Positions 51,498-60,663 of a DNA stretch of 64,000 nt are shown here, piece by piece. Numbering within the stretch: the first letter of the stretch is position 1; the number at the start of each line of letters is the position of its first letter. The stretch comes from Bacteroidota bacterium (GTDB lineage: Bacteria; Bacteroidota; Bacteroidia; Chitinophagales; Chitinophagaceae): NCBI GenBank assembly GCA_020161435.1, contig JAIUNV010000003.1, forward strand, positions 62,001 to 126,000, written 5' to 3'. A program made the position numbers and the translations under genes. The notes under the pieces were generated by a model. The model saw only the letters and a program-made list of their open reading frames with translations. It was not told where the DNA came from and searched no databases.

Positions 51498-52193
51498 TCA
51501 GGGAAAAACTTCACAACGTCCTTTACAATTAGAAGTGCCTGTAAGACCGCATCCTCCATCTTTGGTAGGCTCACAAAAGCCAGCTGTTTTATTACAATTA
51601 TTTCCTGAACCAGGGCATGAAATATTGTAAAGGCAATTGCAGGTTGCTGCAAGCATCGAAACGGCCAGTGTTTTAGGGTTAAGTTTCGCTAATATTTTCT
51701 CAGAATCCAATAAAGAAAAATCATTTGAGAAATAGGGTAATTCAATTAATAAAAATTGCTGAGATCTTGAAAAGTTTTCTTCGATTTCCGGACTATAGTG
51801 ATCTATAAAAGATTCTCCCAATTCGGGATTACGAAACAATTTTTCCATTCCATGGAGACTGATGAAATCTAAAACTTTTTGTACAATTTCAATTTGCTTT
51901 GCATTTAAATCTTTCTTTTCATCTGTAATGATATGTTTTAGTTTGGCCTTCCACAGTAGCTCTTTTTCATTCATTGTTAAGTCTAAATAACGCTCCTTCA
52001 TTTCAGGAATATTAGAAGAGGCTATTACTTTTTGGGTTGCAACACTAAGGTTTTCGATGTTAATGATATCAAATTTGACTTTAGAACACGAAGTGAACAA
52101 AAGCAAGCAAATGATAAAAGAAAATGAGTTTTTCAAAGTATATATTTTAGTTGATGCTAAATCGCACATAAGATGAAAAGGTATTTCTGACAT
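51498..52193 (-). CDS. Fulvocin C-related Cys-rich precursor (candidate bacteriocin)
   Basis: The 231-residue precursor has a lipoprotein-like signal (SFIICLLLFTSC, Cys36) and a charged helical region (about 45-175; YLDLTMNEKELLWKAKL). A short hydrophobic break (LAVSMLAAT) precedes a 47-residue C-terminal part with eight cysteines (185, 187, 193, 200, 207, 215, 223, 227). The spacing CxC-5-C-6-C-6-C-7-C-7-C-3-C is close to that of fulvocin C from Myxococcus fulvus (CxC-6-C-5-C-5-C-6-C-6-CxC, from memory). Proteins of this build are catalogued as fulvocin C-related bacteriocins. Both ATG 52193 and ATG 52169 are possible starts. No dedicated ABC exporter or immunity gene is adjacent. Confidence 0.72.
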   Translation of the reverse strand: MSEIPFHLMCDLASTKIYTLKNSFSFIICLLLFTSCSKVKFDIINIENLSVATQKVIASSNIPEMKERYLDLTMNEKELLWKAKLKHIITDEKKDLNAKQIEIVQKVLDFISLHGMEKLFRNPELGESFIDHYSPEIEENFSRSQQFLLIELPYFSNDFSLLDSEKILAKLNPKTLAVSMLAATCNCLYNISCPGSGNNCNKTAGFCEPTKDGGCGLTGTSNCKGRCEVFP

Positions 52194-52485
52194 AAATATA
52201 CCATCAAAGTCTATTAATATTTAATTAACACCAAGCAATTGATATTGTCTATTAGTGGATTTGATTTACCCGTAACCCTAAATTGCCAAAGAATAAATTC
52301 GTTTGATTCTTTGGGGAAATCAGCGGAATTATATACTACGAAAAACCAGAATTGAGAACCAGGGATTTTACCGAATACGTCATAATGTAAACAACAATCC
52401 GTCAGATTGCCTGTTATGATGATGCTATTTGCATAAGCAATTTACCTACGTATTAATCCTATTTTTGCGCCTACCTCAATTGAAC

Positions 52486-54423
52486 ATGGAAATAACCCCC
52501 GGAGCATTACTCAAACAAATAGACAGCCCGGCCGATTTGAAAAAATTGAGCCGTGAGCAACTACACCAGGTGTGCAATGAACTGCGCCAATACATTATTG
52601 ACGTGGTAAGTGTGCACGGTGGCCACTTTGGCGCCAGCCTTGGTGTGGTAGAACTGTCTGTGGCATTGCATTATGTATACAATACGCCTTACGACCAGCT
52701 GGTATGGGACGTAGGCCATCAGGCTTATGGCCATAAAATACTCACCGGTCGCCGCGATATTTTTCCCAGCAACCGCAAATACAAAGGCCTGAGTGGCTTT
52801 CCCAAACGCAGCGAAAGCGAATACGACACCTTTGGCGTAGGCCATAGTTCTACCTCTATTTCTGCAGCGTTGGGCATGGCACTGGCGGCCAAGTACAAAG
52901 GCGAAGACCGCAAAAGCGTGGCCGTGATTGGCGATGGCGCCATGACTGCCGGTATGGCTTTTGAAGCCATGAACCACGCAGGTGTCAGCGACGCAGACAT
53001 GCTCATCATCCTCAACGACAACTGCATGAGCATCGACCCCAACGTGGGTGCGTTGAAAGAATACCTGACAGACATTTCGCTGAGCCCCACCTACAATAAG
53101 CTGAAAGATGACGTGTGGAATGCCATTGGCAAACTGCCCGTAGGCAAAAGCTTTACCCGTGCCATGGCCCACAAAGTGGCCGAAGGCATTAAAGGCGCCA
53201 TCAGCAGCAGCAGCAACCTGTTTGAAGCATTGAAGCTCCGCTATTTTGGCCCCATCGACGGGCACAACATAGCCAAGCTGGTAGATACACTGGAAGACCT
53301 CAAGAAAATTCCGGGACCAAAAATCCTGCACATTGTTACGGTAAAAGGTAAAGGCTATGCCCTGGCCGAAAAAGACCAAACCTTGTGGCATGCTCCCGGT
53401 TTGTTTGATAAAGTGTCCGGCGAAATCGTCAAGAAGAAATTCAATACGCCTCAGCCGCCCAAGTACCAGGATGTGTTTGGTCACAGCATCATAGAACTGG
53501 CAGAAATGAATCCCAAAATTTGGGGTGTTACGCCGGCTATGCCCAGCGGTTCTTCGCTGAAGTTTATGATGGAGAAAATGCCTGACCGTGCCATCGACGT
53601 GGGCATTTGCGAACAACATGCAGCTACTGTGAGTGCCGGTTTGGCTACACAAGGCATGCGGGTGTTTTGCAATATCTACAGCAGCTTTATGCAAAGAGCC
53701 TACGATCAGGTAGTGCATGATATTGCTATTCAAAAACTACCCGTAACGCTTTGCCTCGACCGTGCCGGTTTGGTAGGCGAAGATGGTCCTACGCATCATG
53801 GTGCTTATGATATACCGTATTTCCGTTGCATTCCCAACATGATCATCAGTGCCCCGATGAATGAGCAGGAATTGCGCAACCTGATGTACACTTCGCAACT
53901 GGAAAGCACTACGCTGCCCATGGTAATTCGCTACCCCCGTGGCGAAGGTGTAATGCCTGAATGGCGGACGCCATTTGAAGCCATTGAAATTGGCAAGGGC
54001 CGCAAGCTGAAAGATGGTGAAGAGGTAGCGATTCTGAGCTTTGGTCACCCGGGCAATTTTGCCAAAAGTGCCATGGTAGAACTGCATCAGTACGGCATCA
54101 ACCCCGGCCACTACGATATGCGTTTTGCCAAGCCATTGGATGAAGCCTTGCTGCACGAAGTATTCAGCAAATACAGCAAGATTGTAACCATTGAAGACGG
54201 CACCACTATTGGTGGTTTCGGTAGTGCTATACTAGAATTTATGGCACAGCATGGTTACAGTGCTCAGGTGAAAATGCTGGGCATCCCCGATCGCCTGGTA
54301 GAGCATGGCACACTGAAAGAGCTGCATGCAGAATGCGGTTACGACGCCAACGCCATTGTAGCTACTGTAAAAGAACTGATGAAAGACAAAGTACAGGTAA
54401 CCAGCGGCGCATTGCTGCAATAA
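52486..54423 (+). CDS. dxs: 1-deoxy-D-xylulose-5-phosphate synthase
   Basis: The 645-residue thiamine-diphosphate enzyme condenses pyruvate and glyceraldehyde-3-phosphate, the first step of the MEP isoprenoid pathway. Visible are HGGHFGASLGVVELSVALHY, the ThDP-binding GDGAMTAGMAFEAMNHAG with NDNCMS, and the C-terminal DRAGLVGEDGPTHHG. The start is taken at ATG 52486 (MEITPGALLK); the upstream frame is AT-rich and has no family match. Its prenyl products could also supply the GGGP synthase 3 kb away. Single gene with terminator. Confidence 0.97.
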   Translation: MEITPGALLKQIDSPADLKKLSREQLHQVCNELRQYIIDVVSVHGGHFGASLGVVELSVALHYVYNTPYDQLVWDVGHQAYGHKILTGRRDIFPSNRKYKGLSGFPKRSESEYDTFGVGHSSTSISAALGMALAAKYKGEDRKSVAVIGDGAMTAGMAFEAMNHAGVSDADMLIILNDNCMSIDPNVGALKEYLTDISLSPTYNKLKDDVWNAIGKLPVGKSFTRAMAHKVAEGIKGAISSSSNLFEALKLRYFGPIDGHNIAKLVDTLEDLKKIPGPKILHIVTVKGKGYALAEKDQTLWHAPGLFDKVSGEIVKKKFNTPQPPKYQDVFGHSIIELAEMNPKIWGVTPAMPSGSSLKFMMEKMPDRAIDVGICEQHAATVSAGLATQGMRVFCNIYSSFMQRAYDQVVHDIAIQKLPVTLCLDRAGLVGEDGPTHHGAYDIPYFRCIPNMIISAPMNEQELRNLMYTSQLESTTLPMVIRYPRGEGVMPEWRTPFEAIEIGKGRKLKDGEEVAILSFGHPGNFAKSAMVELHQYGINPGHYDMRFAKPLDEALLHEVFSKYSKIVTIEDGTTIGGFGSAILEFMAQHGYSAQVKMLGIPDRLVEHGTLKELHAECGYDANAIVATVKELMKDKVQVTSGALLQ

Positions 54424-54445
54424 AGACCTGCTAGAATAATACGAT

Positions 54446-54472
54446 ACAACGCCGGCCATTGGTCGGCGTTGT
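54446..54472 (+). terminator. Intrinsic terminator of dxs
   Basis: The stem ACAACGCCGGCC (54446-54457) / GGTCGGCGTTGT (54461-54472, one G-T pair) has a 3-nt loop and is followed by TGTTTTTG. Confidence 0.85.
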
Positions 54473-54510
54473 TGTTTTTGCGCCAATTGGTTTCCGTTAT
54501 ATTCGTAGCC

Positions 54511-54936
54511 ATGAACATGGCAAATCTATCAGGCTTCTCCCGTTGGCAATATGCTGTGGCGGCGCTATTGCTGTTGCTCATCGAAATAGCGATAGCCCTG
54601 TTTGTTCACGACCGCTTTGTACGGCCTTACATTGGCGATGTGTTGGTGGTTGTCCTCATCTATTGCAGCGTTAAATCTGTGAAACCTTCTTTGCCATGGC
54701 GCAGCACCGCCATAGCAGTATTGCTTTTTGCCTTTGCCATTGAAGGCCTGCAATACTTGAAGCTGGTGCGTTTACTAGGTTTGCAACACAACCGGCTGGC
54801 CCGCACCATCATTGGTACCGATTTTGCCTGGGCCGATATGTGGTGCTATGTAGCCGGCATTGCGTTGGTTTGGTGGATTGAATTTCGAAGAGAATCATCA
54901 TCCCGGAAAGTTGGCAGTTGGCGGGAAAATCTGTGA
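54511..54936 (+). CDS. DUF2809-family small membrane protein
   Basis: The 141-residue protein (from ATG 54511) has about four transmembrane segments, with the family's conserved blocks FVRPYIGDVLVVVLIYCSV, AFAIEGLQYLKLVRLLGLQ and GTDFAWADMWCYVAGI. DUF2809 proteins have no known function. The gene stands alone; short degenerate repeats (AATCTGTGAATCTGCGGC) lie just after its end. Confidence 0.87.
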   Translation: MNMANLSGFSRWQYAVAALLLLLIEIAIALFVHDRFVRPYIGDVLVVVLIYCSVKSVKPSLPWRSTAIAVLLFAFAIEGLQYLKLVRLLGLQHNRLARTIIGTDFAWADMWCYVAGIALVWWIEFRRESSSRKVGSWRENL

Positions 54937-54974
54937 ATCTGCGGCTATTTTTTTCGCCATAAATGCACAGATTA
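54927..54974. repeat. AATCTGTGAATCTGCGGC-type repeat fragment
   Basis: Two short units with AATCTGTG/AATCTGCGG and a mirrored GCACAGATT lie at the 3' end of the DUF2809 gene and in the following gap. Confidence 0.35.
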
Positions 54975-55116
54975 AAACAGCAAAACAATAGTTGTACAAC
55001 AGATATTCAGCAATCTTTAAAAATGATAGGTGGTTGCTTGTTGGTCTTTAACCAAACTATATCATCTGCATTGTATCATGCCTCTATGGTGATTCGTTTT
55101 TACAGAAACGAAAAAC

Positions 55117-55644
55117 ATGATGCGAATAAGAATGCTGCTATTGCTCAGCGTTGTTTTTACCCAAGTTTTTGCCCAACAATACAGCACTGCTGCAGGCATC
55201 AGATTGGGTGGCGACATTGGACTTACCTTACAACAACAGGTGGCAAAAAATATAACGGTAGAAGCCTTACTGCAACAGCGCATTTTACATCGCCAAACCA
55301 CCGGCACGGTCTTGCTGGAAAAACATTTCCCATTGGCAGGCAAAGGCTTTAACCTCTATGCCGGGGCTGGTCCGCATATTGGGCACTGGGGACGGCGCAA
55401 CCCCGAAGCAAACAGCAACAACCAATTGCTGTATGGTGCCACGGTAATTGCGGGCCTTGAAATCAAACTCGGCAAGCTACTACTGAGTGCTGATTACAAA
55501 CCAGCTGTCAACATCAAAGGCGGTTGGCAAACCTTCGACAGCCAGACCGGATTATCGGCCCGCTACATTTTTATTAAAAAAGCCCGGCCTGCTAAAAAGA
55601 AAAGAGAGCCTATTCATTGGCCATGGCAGAAAAGAGACGCATAG
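55117..55644 (+). CDS. Small outer-membrane beta-barrel-like protein
   Basis: The 175-residue protein has a Sec signal (ending VFTQVFAQ) and repeated amphipathic strands with Gly/aromatic turns (GIRLGGDIGLTLQQ, GFNLYAGAGPHIGHWG, LYGATVIAGLEIKLGKLLLSADYKPAV). It ends in a basic tail (KKARPAKKKREP). It looks like an eight-strand outer-membrane barrel of unknown role. The basic C-terminal tail after the last strand is unusual. Start may be ATG 55117 or 55120. It is followed by the PLD-like gene after 76 bp. Confidence 0.75.
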   Translation: MMRIRMLLLLSVVFTQVFAQQYSTAAGIRLGGDIGLTLQQQVAKNITVEALLQQRILHRQTTGTVLLEKHFPLAGKGFNLYAGAGPHIGHWGRRNPEANSNNQLLYGATVIAGLEIKLGKLLLSADYKPAVNIKGGWQTFDSQTGLSARYIFIKKARPAKKKREPIHWPWQKRDA

Positions 55645-55720
55645 GTATTTCAGACGCTATCGAAACATACGCCAAAACTTCTTCATTCATACTAACACCA
55701 TATCTGTTTCAAGTAGTTGA

Positions 55721-56938
55721 ATGAGATTGTACCTTCATGATAATCACATCATGAAACGCAACCGCCATCAGTTTTTATTGAGTCAGTATCATCACAACCA
55801 TGCCGTGCAATTGGTGCATGGTGGTAAATCGTATTTTGATAAGCTGATTGCAATGATTGATAGTGCCAGCAATTGCATCCATTTACAAACATATATTTAT
55901 GAAAATGACGCAACAGGGCAGCAGGTTACGCAAGCCCTGATAGCAGCTGCGGGTCGTGGTGTGGCGGTATATGTATTGCTCGATAGCTACGGCTCAGAAG
56001 GCTGGAAACAAAGCTGGCCTGCCGCACTGGAAGCAGCAGGTGTTCATTTTCGTTGGTTTAGCAGCGTTGCCAACAATCAGCATTTTTATCTTGGTCGCAG
56101 GCTGCACCACAAAGTGGTAGTGGCCGATGCGCAACGTTGTTTGGTAGGTGGTGTCAACATCAGCAACCGGTACAATGATTTGCCCAATGACCCTGCCTGG
56201 CTCGACTGGGCATTGTACTGCGAAGGTCCTGCCGCAGCTATACTCGATGTAGTTTGCCTACGCATTTGGCAGCGGGATGTGAGCCGCAAAAAAAGACTGA
56301 CCGCTCAACAATTCGACTGTGATACCAGCTTGCACAACTGCATGCCCGTAAGAGTACGCAGAAACGATTGGGTACGAGGCCATGTGCAAATTACCCGCAG
56401 CTATCTGGAAATGTTTCGGGAGGCCCAATCGCACATCATGATGATGTCGAGTTATTTTTTGCCCGGCAGAAAAATGCGCAAAGCCATGCAGCAAGCTGCC
56501 AACAGAGGCGTCAAGGTTTGTGTGATTACTGCAGGAAAATCAGATGTAAAAACCGCAAAATATGCAGAGCGGTATTTATACAATTGGATGCTGCGCCACA
56601 ACATGCAGATCTATGAATACATGCCCCATATTTTGCATGGCAAACTCAGCACCTACGACGGCAAATGGGTAACTGTTGGCTCATTCAACGTGAACAACAT
56701 CAGTACTTTTGCCAGTGTAGAATTAAACATGGATGTATTGAACGACCGCTTTGCACAAGACGTGGAAGTGCAACTCAAATACATCATGCAGCACCAATGT
56801 ACGTTGGTCGACAATGACTCGTTTACCCGACAAACCAAGTGGTATCATCGCCTGTGGTACCGCATCAATTACGATTTCATCCGCATCACGTTCTTCTTAT
56901 TTACGTTTTACTTCAAACAAGAAAAGCGTCAACGCTAG
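55721..56938 (+). CDS. Cardiolipin synthase-like phospholipase D protein
   Basis: The 405-residue protein has two HKD motifs: HHKVVVAD (His130, Lys131 region, Asp136) and HGKLSTYD (His306, Lys308, Asp313). Each is followed by the usual Gly-rich strand (CLVGGVNIS; VTVGSFNVN). It lacks the N-terminal membrane helices of ClsA and is closest in layout to ClsB. Such enzymes make cardiolipin from two phosphatidylglycerols or from PG and PE. A hydrophobic C-terminus (FIRITFFLFTFYF) may touch the membrane. ATG 55751 is a possible later start. Its stop codon directly abuts that of the convergent hydrolase gene. Confidence 0.9.
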   Translation: MRLYLHDNHIMKRNRHQFLLSQYHHNHAVQLVHGGKSYFDKLIAMIDSASNCIHLQTYIYENDATGQQVTQALIAAAGRGVAVYVLLDSYGSEGWKQSWPAALEAAGVHFRWFSSVANNQHFYLGRRLHHKVVVADAQRCLVGGVNISNRYNDLPNDPAWLDWALYCEGPAAAILDVVCLRIWQRDVSRKKRLTAQQFDCDTSLHNCMPVRVRRNDWVRGHVQITRSYLEMFREAQSHIMMMSSYFLPGRKMRKAMQQAANRGVKVCVITAGKSDVKTAKYAERYLYNWMLRHNMQIYEYMPHILHGKLSTYDGKWVTVGSFNVNNISTFASVELNMDVLNDRFAQDVEVQLKYIMQHQCTLVDNDSFTRQTKWYHRLWYRINYDFIRITFFLFTFYFKQEKRQR

Positions 56939-57949
56939 CTACTCTCCAATTGTTCTCTTGACCAGCCCCTTTGCTACCTGCCAGTTCCAGCCTTTAAAAC
57001 GACCACGCTGCACAATCACTTTGTTGTCATCGGGATGTTGTAAAAAATAATGGAACACAAAACGACCCCGTGGGTTTTGCCAGCCCAGCATTTGGCCAAA
57101 CCGAAGGTCGTTGAACACCAGGCTGTCATTCCATTGTTCTACCGTATAAAACTCTTGCGAAAAACGAATGAGTTGCTGCACATCCGTATGATCAGCTATG
57201 GTATCGAGCAAGTGTTGATTGCGGGGAAAATATTCGAAGTGTATGCTGTCGGTTGTATCAAATAAAGAACGAAAGCCTACATGATAGCCGCTATCGTTAC
57301 CAGCCACCACAAACCACAGCCAGTTGTTGAGCGGAGCCGGTGTGGTAAAATATCGTTGGTGTGGAATGTGCTGTTGTGCAAAAGCCTTCTTCACCGTACT
57401 ATCTATCGTCCATTTATTGAAGCTGCAATACACGAGGTATAATGCGGGCATGAGTAAGCCCATCATCCACCACATTTTTCTTTTTGCCGCAGGCTTTTTG
57501 CTCCACCAAATAGCCACACAAGCCATTGCCGGAATGATGCTGAAAAACGGATCGGCCACATACACAGCATTGAAAGAAATCCGCTCATGACTGAATGGTT
57601 CAAACCAACCGATGCCATAGTTATTAAACGCATCCATAAACAGGTGCAATCCAACTGCCACCCCAAAAAACAACAGCCACTGTGCCATGCGAATGTTGTG
57701 TGGGCGGTGCAGCCTGTCGGCGGCCAACGCCAGTGCTGGCGTAGCAATTAACCCAAACAGCAGCGAATGCGTAAAGCCACGATGAGCTAGCAATTCTTCC
57801 GCAGTAGGCATCCAAAAGCCAGCTACAAAATCGATGTCGGGCAGGCTATTGGCCAGTGCGCCCCACAGCATGGCTTTTTTGCCCAGCTTTTTGCCCAGCA
57901 TGGCTTCGCCAATGCAGGCGCCAATGGCTATGTGCGTTAAAGAATCCAT
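56939..57949 (-). CDS. YdjM-like membrane-bound metal-dependent hydrolase
   Basis: The 336-residue protein begins MDSLTHIAIGACIGEAMLGK with the His/Asp pattern of the YdjM/LexA-binding membrane hydrolase family. It continues with SLPDIDFV, HRGFTHSLLFG and HLFMDAFNNYG, whose Asp and His residues are likely metal ligands. About four transmembrane segments fill the first 200 residues, followed by a soluble C-terminal part. Substrate and role are unknown. The start is ATG 57949; a TTG five codons upstream is not used. It abuts the PLD-like gene with no gap. Confidence 0.88.
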   Translation of the reverse strand: MDSLTHIAIGACIGEAMLGKKLGKKAMLWGALANSLPDIDFVAGFWMPTAEELLAHRGFTHSLLFGLIATPALALAADRLHRPHNIRMAQWLLFFGVAVGLHLFMDAFNNYGIGWFEPFSHERISFNAVYVADPFFSIIPAMACVAIWWSKKPAAKRKMWWMMGLLMPALYLVYCSFNKWTIDSTVKKAFAQQHIPHQRYFTTPAPLNNWLWFVVAGNDSGYHVGFRSLFDTTDSIHFEYFPRNQHLLDTIADHTDVQQLIRFSQEFYTVEQWNDSLVFNDLRFGQMLGWQNPRGRFVFHYFLQHPDDNKVIVQRGRFKGWNWQVAKGLVKRTIGE

Positions 57950-57984
57950 GCCGCAATGATACAACGGATTTTGACCATGCCCCG

Positions 57985-58731
57985 CTAATCGAGGGTGAGT
58001 ACTTGCACACCGGTGCGTTGCTCCATGGCTATGATGATGCGTTCGATGGTTTTGTTGTTGTAATAAAATTCAATGCTGCCTTCGTCGAAAGGTTCGGATA
58101 AAATAATGGCGGATAAATACATGGACAGCTCCAGCAGCGATGAGCGGTAAAAACTAAACTTAGGATTGCGCAGGTTGACCCAACCTCTATGCCATGCATG
58201 CCAGTTGAACTCGAACACCACCCCATAACTCAGCAATAACTGATGCCATTTTTTAAACACCGGATGATGAAGCACATTAATAGTAATGCCAGTATTGCAA
58301 AAATGCAGATAGCCTTCAAACAGTTGCTGCCATTGGGCTGGCGTTATATCGCTCAGCAATTGACGCTGCCGCTCAAACACCGGATCTTTTGCATTGAACT
58401 GATGCCGTTTGTAAGCCTTGTAATGATCGTACACTTCGTGCAGGTACCATTCCAATGCCCAGCTGTCTTGCAAAATAAAAGCATCATCGGGTACTGCTTC
58501 TTCCGAATCCAGTTTCATTGTTTCTGTAAGTAGCACAGGCGTTTCAAAAGCTGTGATAGCAGGTTGCACTTGCCCATTGCCCCGCCAGCGAAGTATGCCG
58601 GCACAATTGCCTTGCAGTACTATTTGCAGCCGGCTCTGCGGACATTCCAAATAGCCATCGTTGTTGAGCTGCATGAGCACCTGCTCGCCATGCAACAAAC
58701 ATTCGGGGCAATATCCATCAAATTGTACCAT
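57985..58731 (-). CDS. Uncharacterised cytoplasmic protein with N-terminal CxxC
   Basis: The 248-residue protein starts MVQFDGYCPECLLHGE with a CxxC that could join Cys30 (LECPQS) in a zinc-ribbon-like N-terminus. The rest is helical and aromatic-rich (LEWYLHEVYDHYKAYKRHQF, WHAWHRGWVNLRNPKFSFYR). I do not recognise the family. It reads in the same direction as the downstream YdjM-like gene, 35 bp away, so the two may be co-transcribed. Confidence 0.65.
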   Translation of the reverse strand: MVQFDGYCPECLLHGEQVLMQLNNDGYLECPQSRLQIVLQGNCAGILRWRGNGQVQPAITAFETPVLLTETMKLDSEEAVPDDAFILQDSWALEWYLHEVYDHYKAYKRHQFNAKDPVFERQRQLLSDITPAQWQQLFEGYLHFCNTGITINVLHHPVFKKWHQLLLSYGVVFEFNWHAWHRGWVNLRNPKFSFYRSSLLELSMYLSAIILSEPFDEGSIEFYYNNKTIERIIIAMEQRTGVQVLTLD

Positions 58732-58817
58732 GTGTAAACGTCAGAAATTTATGCATTTTAAACCTGCCGCAAACTACAGGCCATTCCTTTTTTACAAAAA
58801 GACCTTCATCATCTTTT

Positions 58818-58851
58818 AAAAAAAACATGCACAAGCCAAAGCCTGTGCATG
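58818..58851 (-). terminator. Intrinsic terminator of trxA
   Basis: On the minus strand CATGCACA...TGTGCATG (58844-58851 with 58826-58833) has a 10-nt loop and is followed by a run of eight Ts (plus A-run 58818-58825). Confidence 0.82.
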
Positions 58852-58883
58852 CTGTCATTAAAACCAAGTTGTTCGTAAAACGC

Positions 58884-59258
58884 TTATTGTTCTGTTGCCG
58901 TTTGGCCCAGCAGTTCTTTATCAATCACTGATTTCAGTACATGCTTGGGCAGTGCTCCGGCCTGCATCATAGGTTTGCCTTCCATGGGTATGAACAGCAA
59001 AGAAGGAATGCTCTGAATACCAAACACCATGGAGAGTTCTTGTTCGGCATCGGTGTCTACTTTATAAATGTCTACCTGCCCGGCGTATTCATCGCTAAGT
59101 TGCTCCAGCACGGGAGCCACAGCTTTGCAGGGGCCGCACCAGTCGGCATAAAAATCAATGAGGGCGGGCTTATCGCCGCTAAACGCCCATTCGGTAGCGT
59201 TTTCGTAGTTAAATACTTTAGCCTTAAAATCGGCGGTGGTCATTTTTATTGTTGCCAT
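58884..59258 (-). CDS. trxA: Thioredoxin
   Basis: The 124-residue cytoplasmic thioredoxin has WCGPC active site (Cys41, Cys44) in IDFYADWCGPCKAVAPVL, the cis-proline in IQSIPSLLFI and the usual C-terminal helix. Start ATG 59258 (MATIKMTT) is used; the frame runs 15 codons further upstream without support. It reduces ribonucleotide reductase and other disulfides. Single gene with terminator. Confidence 0.95.
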   Translation of the reverse strand: MATIKMTTADFKAKVFNYENATEWAFSGDKPALIDFYADWCGPCKAVAPVLEQLSDEYAGQVDIYKVDTDAEQELSMVFGIQSIPSLLFIPMEGKPMMQAGALPKHVLKSVIDKELLGQTATEQ

Positions 59259-59520
59259 AATAAATCGTTTACAAATGTTTGAATTGGAATGGATGTAGCA
59301 CAAATGTAGCCCCCATCACAGCAACTGAAGGGGATATTCGTCACACAGAAAGCGCAGCAAAACAAGTAGGTCCCATTAACAGGCCGGTTTGCCGCGGCCC
59401 CAAAGCGGGCTATGGCAGGCGGCGGATGTAAAGAACTGCAAAAGGGGAGCCATAAGTATCAAACATTACCCATCGGTTTAACAAATACACCTTTCTTTGC
59501 CACCTAATTTATTCTGACAA

Positions 59521-60639
59521 ATGAACAAGCTGATTCTGGCACTGGCCGCCGTAGCGCTGTTGGGTGCATGCAAACAAAAAGACGCCAACAGCCTCGAAGG
59601 AGGTTCGGTAAAAATTAAAGGTACCATTGCCGGTGTAGATACAGGCTGGATTGAAATGATTGTGCCTTCCCGTGAATCTGAAAAAATAGATTCCATTAAA
59701 ATTGATAAAGCCAGCTTTGAATATAAGCTGGATGTAAAATCGCCCGACCTGCTGGTGATGCGTTTATCGGGCACTCAGGGTGCAGAGCTGGCCTTTTGGG
59801 GCGACCCCGGTACAGTAACCGTTACTGCCAATAAAGACTCGATGTGGACATCGAAAGTAGAAGGCGGCGCTACCCAAAAACTGTTTAAAGATGTAGAAGG
59901 CAAGGTTCGCTCCATTATGGAAAAAGGACAACCCCTGTACGCCAGCTACATGGCGGCGCAGCAGCAGCAAAACATGCAGGAAATGCAGCGTATAGAGCAG
60001 CAAATGATGGGCCTGCAGGCGCAAGCCAAAGAAGAAGCCGTAAAGTTTGCCAAAGCCAACAACGGCAGTGTTATTGCAGCTTACCTCGGCCTGGTATACC
60101 TCGGCCAGCAGCCCGGTAGCGAAAGCGAATTGAAGAAACTGTACGACACCCTTTCTCCCGCAGTAAAAAATACATTCTTTGGTAAAAAGATGAATGAGAT
60201 TGTAACTGCGTCTGCAGCTACTTCCATTGGCTCACCCGCTCCTGAGTTTGCCATGAACGATGCCAGCGGCAAACCCGTTTCGCTCAGCTCTTTCAAAGGC
60301 AAAGTGGTACTGGTAGATTTTTGGGCCAGCTGGTGTGCTCCCTGCCGCGAAGAAAACCCCAACGTGGTGGCCGCTTACAATCAGTTTAAAGACAAAGGCT
60401 TTACTGTATTCGGCGTATCGTTGGATAAAGACAAAGCCGCTTGGGAAAAAGCCATTGTAGATGATAAGCTTGCGTGGACGCATGTAAGCGACCTGAAATA
60501 CTGGGACAACGCCGCTGCCAAGTTGTACAAAGTGCAATCTATTCCTGCCAACTTTTTGCTGGATAAAGAAGGCCGCATTATTGCCCGTGACCTGCGTGGC
60601 CCGGCCCTATCCGCTAAGCTGGCCGAAGTGCTGAAGTAA
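59521..60639 (+). CDS. TlpA-type thioredoxin lipoprotein with DUF4369-like N-terminus
   Basis: The 372-residue protein has a lipobox LLGAC (Cys17), a DUF4369-like beta domain (about 28-125; VKIKGTIAGVDTGWIEM) and a Gln/Met-rich helical linker (about 140-175). A thioredoxin/TlpA domain follows (about 235-372) with WCAPC (Cys272, Cys275) and the cis-proline in QSIPANFLL. It should act as a disulfide reductase at the cell envelope. Such proteins are often many-copy in Bacteroidota. Single gene between terminators. Confidence 0.92.
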   Translation: MNKLILALAAVALLGACKQKDANSLEGGSVKIKGTIAGVDTGWIEMIVPSRESEKIDSIKIDKASFEYKLDVKSPDLLVMRLSGTQGAELAFWGDPGTVTVTANKDSMWTSKVEGGATQKLFKDVEGKVRSIMEKGQPLYASYMAAQQQQNMQEMQRIEQQMMGLQAQAKEEAVKFAKANNGSVIAAYLGLVYLGQQPGSESELKKLYDTLSPAVKNTFFGKKMNEIVTASAATSIGSPAPEFAMNDASGKPVSLSSFKGKVVLVDFWASWCAPCREENPNVVAAYNQFKDKGFTVFGVSLDKDKAAWEKAIVDDKLAWTHVSDLKYWDNAAAKLYKVQSIPANFLLDKEGRIIARDLRGPALSAKLAEVLK

Positions 60640-60663
60640 ACTCCTGAAAGTAGTAGACATAAA

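Larger units (their letters stand above)
50419..52428. other. AT-rich island with candidate bacteriocin locus
   Basis: Base use changes sharply here. Hand counts gave 15 G+C of 60 (51361-51420) and 20 of 60 (51901-51960), against 29 of 60 in dxs (53041-53100). The two genes inside have matching AT-rich codon use. No transposase, integrase or flanking direct repeat was found. The 292 bp between the precursor gene and dxs hold nothing recognisable. Confidence 0.7.
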
